DNA of 23,379 nucleotides from NCBI GenBank assembly GCA_937916405.1, contig CALFUF010000034.1:1-23379 (forward strand). The letters run 5' to 3'. Below are positions 18,773 to 23,379 of the stretch, one piece after another. Within the stretch, counting starts at the first letter, position 1. The number at the start of each line of letters is the position of its first letter. The notes under the pieces are model-generated. The model was not told the origin of the DNA, did not search any database, and saw only the letters and a list, made by a program, of their open reading frames with translations. The stretch comes from an uncultured Prevotella sp. (GTDB lineage: Bacteria > Bacteroidota > Bacteroidia > Bacteroidales > Bacteroidaceae). The position numbers and the translations under genes were made by a program.

Positions 18773-21115
18773 ATGAAAAGACAGTTATTGACAGGACTGC
18801 TGACGAGCATGCTGCTGCACATGTCAGCACAACAGTTGCCGATGAGGCTATGGTATGATCAGCCGGCACGCTATTTTGAGGAGTCGCTGCCTATTGGCAA
18901 TGGGAAATTAGGAGCGTTGGTATATGGTGGGACAGACACCTGTCTCATCCACCTGAACGATATCACATTCTGGACAGGGAAACCTGCGGATCGTAATCTC
19001 GATGCGGAGGCTCACCAATGGATTCCAGAGATCAGGAAAGCACTCTTCAACGAGGACTACCAACTTGCCGACTCACTGCAGTTGCATGTGCAGGGTCCTA
19101 ACTCACAGTTCTACCAGCCCTTGGGAACACTCTACCTGATCGACGAGAACGGGGGAGCGGTGAGCCAGTATCGTAGGGAACTGAACCTTGACAGTGCCTT
19201 GGTGCATGATAGTTTCGTGCGTCGTGGCACCACTTTCACGAGGGAGTATTTCGCCTCCCATCCTGACCAACTGATAGCCCTTCGACTGAAGGGGGATATC
19301 AACTGCAGACTGGTGATGACGGCACAGGTACCGCATCAGGTGAAGGCGACCAGCGATACGCAACTCACGATGACGGGACATGCCACTGGCGACCCCATGG
19401 AGAGTATCCATTTCTGCACCATCATCCAAGTGAAGACGGATGGAGCGGTCAGCACCGCAGACTCCACCCTGACTATCACAGGGGCAAAGGAAGCAATCGT
19501 CTATCTTGTCAATGAGACGAGCTTTAATGGTTTCGACAAGCATCCTGTCAAGGAGGGAGCGCCTTATATAGAACGGGTGACGGATGAGATATGGCATACG
19601 AAGAACCTGACGTATGAGGAGTTCCGTGACCGTCATGTCAAAGACTATCAGAAATACTATGACCGTGTGAGACTGGATCTGGGTGGAGAGACACCGTCTG
19701 TACCTACCGACCAGTTGCTGAAGAGCCTCCCCTTAGCAGGGGAGGTTGGAGGGGTCTTTGACCGCTATCTCGAGACACTCTATTTCCAATACGGACGCTA
19801 CCTGCTCATCTCCTGTTCACGAACACCTGGTGTTCCTGCCAACCTGCAGGGACTATGGACTCCTTACCTGTGGTCGCCATGGCGTGGAAACTATACTGTG
19901 AATATCAATTTGGAGGAGAACTACTGGCATGCCTTTGTCGCTAACCTCGCTGAGACGGCACAACCCTTGGACGGCTTTGTCAAGGCACTTGCTGAGAATG
20001 GTCAATATACGGCAAGGAACTACTATGGGGTGAACAAAGGATGGTGCTCCAGTCATAACTCCGATATATGGGCGATGACGAACCCTGTCGGGGAGAAACG
20101 GGAGTGGCCCGAGTGGGCTAACTGGAACATGGGAGGTGCCTGGTTGGTACAACTGTTATGGGAGCGTTACCTGTTTACCCAAGACAAGGAATACCTGCGC
20201 AAGACAGCCTATCCCTTGATGAAGGGGGCTGCCGATTTCTGTCTGGACTGGTTAATTAAGAACCCCAAGAATCCGCAAGAGCTGATCACGGCTCCCTCCA
20301 CCTCCCCAGAGAACGAGTATGTCACAGACAAGGGCTATCATGGGATGACCTGCTATGGGGGTACTGCCGACCTTGCCATCATCCGTGAGTTGCTGGAGGC
20401 GGTCGTTACCGCCGGATCCCTGTGCGGTGACCGTGTCACCACCTACAGGGAGACACTGCGGAAACTCCACCCTTATACAATAGGCAAGGAGGGTGACCTC
20501 AACGAGTGGTATTACGACTGGCAAGACAAAGACCCTCAGCACCGCCACCAGAGTCATCTGATCGGACTCTATCCTGGCAGTCATCTGAGAGAGGGAAGAC
20601 TCAGGGAAGCCGCCCGTCAGACCCTGATACAGAAAGGGGATGAGACGACAGGCTGGTCAACGGGTTGGCGCATCAACCTATGGGCTCGTCTCCATTATGG
20701 GGAGAAAGCATACCAGATATATCGCAAGCTGCTCACTTTCTCAGACGCTCAGGACGACCAACGCCCGGGTACCCGTCATGCAGGCGGTACCTATGCGAAC
20801 CTGATGGATGCTCACCCCCCCTTCCAGATTGATGGTAACTTCGGAGGAACGGCAGGTGTCTGTGAGATGCTGATGCAGTCGGATGGGAAGACCATCGAGC
20901 TGCTGCCCGCTCTCCCAAAGGAGTGGAGCGATGGCAAGGTCAGCGGACTCTGTGCCCGTGGTGGTTACGAGGTGAGTTTCGAATGGAAAGGTGGTAAGGT
21001 GCGTGCCGCACAAGTCAAGGCGAGGAAGGATGGCACCGTCACCTTATTATATAATCAACAGCGTAAGACGCTCAAACTGAAGGCAGGACAAACACTGCCC
21101 GTGAAGACATGGTAA
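18773..21115 (+). CDS. GH95 alpha-L-fucosidase, probably secreted
   Basis: A 780-residue glycoside hydrolase family 95 protein that should remove alpha-1,2-linked fucose from host or plant glycans. A short signal peptide (LLTGLLTSMLLHMSAQ) is followed by the family's opening LPIGNGKLGALVYGG. Further landmarks are FQYGRYLLISCSR, VPANLQGLW, HNSDIWAM (His428-Met435), TSPENEY with Glu513 (general acid position) and HPPFQIDGNFGG with Asp687. All expected active-site segments are present, so the enzyme is likely active. Residues about 318-328 (LPLAGEVGG) come from a palindromic repeat inserted in frame. The gene follows rnr closely and overlaps the AraC-type regulator gene by 7 bp. Confidence 0.92.
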   Translation: MKRQLLTGLLTSMLLHMSAQQLPMRLWYDQPARYFEESLPIGNGKLGALVYGGTDTCLIHLNDITFWTGKPADRNLDAEAHQWIPEIRKALFNEDYQLADSLQLHVQGPNSQFYQPLGTLYLIDENGGAVSQYRRELNLDSALVHDSFVRRGTTFTREYFASHPDQLIALRLKGDINCRLVMTAQVPHQVKATSDTQLTMTGHATGDPMESIHFCTIIQVKTDGAVSTADSTLTITGAKEAIVYLVNETSFNGFDKHPVKEGAPYIERVTDEIWHTKNLTYEEFRDRHVKDYQKYYDRVRLDLGGETPSVPTDQLLKSLPLAGEVGGVFDRYLETLYFQYGRYLLISCSRTPGVPANLQGLWTPYLWSPWRGNYTVNINLEENYWHAFVANLAETAQPLDGFVKALAENGQYTARNYYGVNKGWCSSHNSDIWAMTNPVGEKREWPEWANWNMGGAWLVQLLWERYLFTQDKEYLRKTAYPLMKGAADFCLDWLIKNPKNPQELITAPSTSPENEYVTDKGYHGMTCYGGTADLAIIRELLEAVVTAGSLCGDRVTTYRETLRKLHPYTIGKEGDLNEWYYDWQDKDPQHRHQSHLIGLYPGSHLREGRLREAARQTLIQKGDETTGWSTGWRINLWARLHYGEKAYQIYRKLLTFSDAQDDQRPGTRHAGGTYANLMDAHPPFQIDGNFGGTAGVCEMLMQSDGKTIELLPALPKEWSDGKVSGLCARGGYEVSFEWKGGKVRAAQVKARKDGTVTLLYNQQRKTLKLKAGQTLPVKTW
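19726..19745. repeat. GC-rich palindrome inside the fucosidase gene
   Basis: CCTCCCC-TTAGCA-GGGGAGG forms a 7-bp stem. On the minus strand its loop is TGCTAA, close to the TGCTTA of the palindromes at 13380-13399 and 13426-13445. It is read through in frame as part of the protein. Confidence 0.7.
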
Positions 21116-21993
21116 AGAAAAAAAATAATATCAAAGACACAACACTTGATGAGGCAAAAGGGTGGGGTAATGCGGAATATATGGACGACGGTCTGATACT
21201 GACCGACCGTATTGCTGACGCTCCCATTCCACGAGAGCCGACCCGTATGAATTTCATCCTGATGGCGTTGTGCAAGCATGGTAAGGCACAGTATTCGATT
21301 GACACCCGTGAGCAGACCGTCAAACCAGGTGACCTGCTGTTTATCTCCGAGAGACATATCATCGATAACTATATGGCGTCCCCTGATTTCGAGTGTCTGT
21401 GTATCATGGTGTCTACAGCGTTCTATCATGGGTTTATCCAGAACGTGAAGAATGTGTCCTCACTCCTGTTGTTCTCGATGAACAACCCAGTGGTCTCATT
21501 GACACCAAGGGAGATACAGGTGTATAGCAACTACTATCAGACCATCCGTGAGAAGATGAGTGATCAGGAGCATCACTACCGTACAGAATTAGTAAAGGCA
21601 CTGCTGCTGGCAATGTTCTATGATATGAGCAATGTTATCTGGAGAGTGGAGCAGAATAGTCAGAAATCACAAACCCGTGCCGATGTGATCTTCGCCCATT
21701 TCATCCGTCTGCTGGAGAAGCATTTCCGACAGGAGCGGCGTGTCAGCTGGTATGCGGAACAACTCTGTATCACTCCTAAATACCTCTCGGAGATTGTGAA
21801 GAATGTCAGCAAGCGGACCCCTAACGAGTGGATTGACAATTATGTCGTCCTGGAGATCCGTGTGCTGCTTAAAAACTCTACGAAGAGCATCAAGGAGATA
21901 GCGGAGGAGCTGCAGTTCCCCAACCAGTCGTTCTTGGGGAAATACTTCAAAGAGCATGTGGGCATCAGTCCCTCGCAGTATCGAAAAGAGTAG
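21109..21993 (+). CDS. AraC-family transcriptional regulator
   Basis: A 294-residue regulator. The N-terminal half has a cupin-like sensing region (FILMALCKHGKAQYSID, VKPGDLLFISERHI). The C-terminal 100 residues carry the two helix-turn-helix units of AraC proteins: VSWYAEQLCITPKYLSEIVK and SIKEIAEELQFPNQSFLGKY, ending FKEHVGISPSQYRKE. Its ATG overlaps the fucosidase stop by 7 bp, so the two are co-transcribed and probably coupled. It may control fucose or glycan genes, by context only. Its 3' end overlaps the convergent DUF3109 gene by 29 bp. Confidence 0.92.
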   Translation: MVKKKNNIKDTTLDEAKGWGNAEYMDDGLILTDRIADAPIPREPTRMNFILMALCKHGKAQYSIDTREQTVKPGDLLFISERHIIDNYMASPDFECLCIMVSTAFYHGFIQNVKNVSSLLLFSMNNPVVSLTPREIQVYSNYYQTIREKMSDQEHHYRTELVKALLLAMFYDMSNVIWRVEQNSQKSQTRADVIFAHFIRLLEKHFRQERRVSWYAEQLCITPKYLSEIVKNVSKRTPNEWIDNYVVLEIRVLLKNSTKSIKEIAEELQFPNQSFLGKYFKEHVGISPSQYRKE

Positions 21994-22564
21994 CGACCTC
22001 ACATAGCTCCTCATACCACTCCTGTCCGAAACGGCGAATCAGGGGCTCTTTCAGGAACTGATAGACGGGAAGGTGCAACGCCTTCCCTTTCTCAACAGCG
22101 TCATGACAGACCGCCCAGCGGTTGTAGTTCAAACCTATCAGTCCACCAGAGAAATTCTTCTCACGGATAGGGTAGAGCGCACAGCTGATGGGTTTGCAGA
22201 AACGGGTCTTCCCATTACGGAAAGCCTTCTCCAAGGCACAGAGACAGTTGTCACCGTCATAATAGGTAAACACACAGTCCTTCCCTCGTACGATACTCGT
22301 CACCAAGTCTCCGTCTTTGTCAGTATAGGCGACACCCTGCTTGTCTATCACGCTCTGTGCCGATGCGGAGAGGTCGCTCCATACGATGTCCAGTGCCTCT
22401 TCCATACCAGCAATCTCCTCTATCGTGACAGGGGCACCGGCATCCCCCTCGACGCAACAGATACCCTTGCACTTCTCATAGTCACAACAGAAGTACTCTG
22501 TGAAAAGGTCGGAGGAAACCAAGATACCTCCTACTTCCATGATGGGGGGAATATGATCTACCAT
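21965..22564 (-). CDS. DUF3109-family cysteine-rich protein
   Basis: A 199-residue cytosolic protein. Cysteines group as CCDYEKCKGICC (near residues 26-37), CVFTYYDGDNCLCALEKAF and RFCKPISCALYPI, a layout typical of DUF3109/YkgJ-like proteins thought to bind metal or an Fe-S cluster. The function is not known. The ATG at 22564 overlaps the stop of ung by 7 bp, suggesting translational coupling; an internal Met at 22540 is less likely. The last 29 bp are shared with the convergent AraC-type gene. Complete by length. Confidence 0.9.
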   Translation of the reverse strand: MVDHIPPIMEVGGILVSSDLFTEYFCCDYEKCKGICCVEGDAGAPVTIEEIAGMEEALDIVWSDLSASAQSVIDKQGVAYTDKDGDLVTSIVRGKDCVFTYYDGDNCLCALEKAFRNGKTRFCKPISCALYPIREKNFSGGLIGLNYNRWAVCHDAVEKGKALHLPVYQFLKEPLIRRFGQEWYEELCEVATLFDTARD

Positions 22565-23226
22565 TGGATGGGTGTTAGTCCGTTTTGCGTTAAGTAGGTA
22601 TTACAACGGGAGAACTGGTGCTGTCCAAACCATCCGCCACGATTAGCGCTCAAGGGAGAGGGGTGTACAGACTCCAAGACAAGGTTTTTCTGCTTGTCTA
22701 TCATATACGCCTTGCCACGGGCATAACCTCCCCACAGCATATATACCAGATGTTCCCGATGGGCGGCAAGTGCGTGGATGGCAGCATCGGTGAACTTCTG
22801 CCAGCCCAGCATGGAATGACTGTTTGCCTGATGGGCTCGGACGGTCAGTGTGGCGTTGAGCAACAGCACCCCCTGCTCTGCCCAGCGTGTCAGGTTACCT
22901 GACGCAGGCATAGGGGTACCTAAGTCGTTCTGTATCTCCTTGAAGATATTCTGCAACGAGGGTGGAAACTGTACCCCGTCCTGCACGGAGAAACTCAGTC
23001 CGTGTGCCTGTCCCGGCTCATGATACGGGTCTTGTCCGATGATCACCACCTTCACCTTGTCGAACGGACAAAGGTTAAAGGCGTTGAAGATGAGCTTACC
23101 CAGAGGATAGCATGTCATACTGCTATACTCCTGTCTCACCGCCTGTGTCAGCTGACTGAAATAGGGTTTCTCAAACTCTTCTTGGAGATATACCTTCCAA
23201 CTGTCTTCTATCTGTACCTGTGGCAT
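22558..23226 (-). CDS. ung: Uracil-DNA glycosylase, family 1
   Basis: A 222-residue base-excision repair enzyme that removes uracil from DNA. The signature segments are present: VVIIGQDPYHEPGQAHGLSF (catalytic Asp and the water-activating loop), LLNATLTVRAHQANSH, and the minor-groove loop HPSPLSANRGG. The ATG at 23226 is preferred over 23238 because the -7 box at 23247-23254 predicts a transcript start near 23240. The reading back to 23322 has no supporting signal. Followed by the overlapping DUF3109 gene, so the two form an operon. Confidence 0.95.
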   Translation of the reverse strand: MPQVQIEDSWKVYLQEEFEKPYFSQLTQAVRQEYSSMTCYPLGKLIFNAFNLCPFDKVKVVIIGQDPYHEPGQAHGLSFSVQDGVQFPPSLQNIFKEIQNDLGTPMPASGNLTRWAEQGVLLLNATLTVRAHQANSHSMLGWQKFTDAAIHALAAHREHLVYMLWGGYARGKAYMIDKQKNLVLESVHPSPLSANRGGWFGQHQFSRCNTYLTQNGLTPIQW

Positions 23227-23246
23227 TTCTTTTATCATTTTGCTTG

Positions 23247-23254
23247 CAAAGTTA
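23247..23254 (-). promoter_or_regulatory. -7 box of the ung-DUF3109 operon
   Basis: TAACTTTG on the minus strand, followed by GCAAGC. No clear TTTG is seen at -33. Bases 23255-23379 contain nothing else that I can support. Confidence 0.55.
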
Positions 23255-23379
23255 CGGAAAATGTCTGTAACGAAAGACGGATTTTGGAGAATTAACGCAG
23301 AAAGCGCGTAAATAAAAGGCAAGTCGGGGAAAAACGAGGAAGTTCAGTTTTAGGCTGAATGCAAATTTGGGAGGAATAA

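Overview
The window looks like a chromosome segment from a Bacteroidales bacterium, most likely Prevotella or a close relative. The evidence is promoters of the TTTG-N19/20-TAnnTTTG type, few Shine-Dalgarno sequences ahead of start codons, and typical gene content (GH95 fucosidase, DUF3109 protein, PAP2 lipid phosphatase, paired AAA ATPases). The genus is inferred; no rRNA is present.

Left flank (1-4948): an accessory patch. It holds a DUF4143-type ATPase whose promoter carries three exactly 22-bp-spaced repeats. Next come two truncated gene ends abutting tail to tail (a tyrosine-integrase C-terminus and an unidentified gene). A second ATPase is interrupted by one in-frame TAA and bracketed by two related palindromes. 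A hairpin-rich stretch with one doubtful small ORF follows, then an SDR-family oxidoreductase.

Middle (4949-12037): a 7.1-kb integrated element in the 3' end of a tRNA-Leu(CAA) gene. A 13-bp direct repeat of the tRNA end bounds it, and TTGGCAACCC arm-type repeats lie inside both ends. It encodes a tyrosine integrase, two small HTH proteins, a replication initiator resembling filamentous-phage gpII/CRI proteins, and six or seven unrecognised proteins. I see no relaxase, packaging ATPase or coat gene. It could be an inovirus-type satellite, an integrated rolling-circle replicon or a mobilizable element. An apparent ~65-nt RNA has a 16-nt perfect match to the complement of the integrase mRNA leader and an 11-nt match to a second leader. 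The tRNA's probable original terminator is stranded at the far left end, and the element supplies a replacement.

Right flank (12108-23379): ordinary chromosome. It contains mannose-1-phosphate guanylyltransferase; greA and a HIT-family gene (minus-strand operon); a possible small RNA overlapping the tail of a PAP2 phosphatase gene; an SDR gene coupled to that phosphatase; RNase R; a GH95 alpha-L-fucosidase overlapping an AraC-type regulator; and a coupled ung-DUF3109 pair. A GC-rich palindrome family forms two intergenic copies near 13.4 kb and one in-frame copy inside the fucosidase gene.

All calls rest on reading motifs by eye. No alignment, folding program or database search was run.
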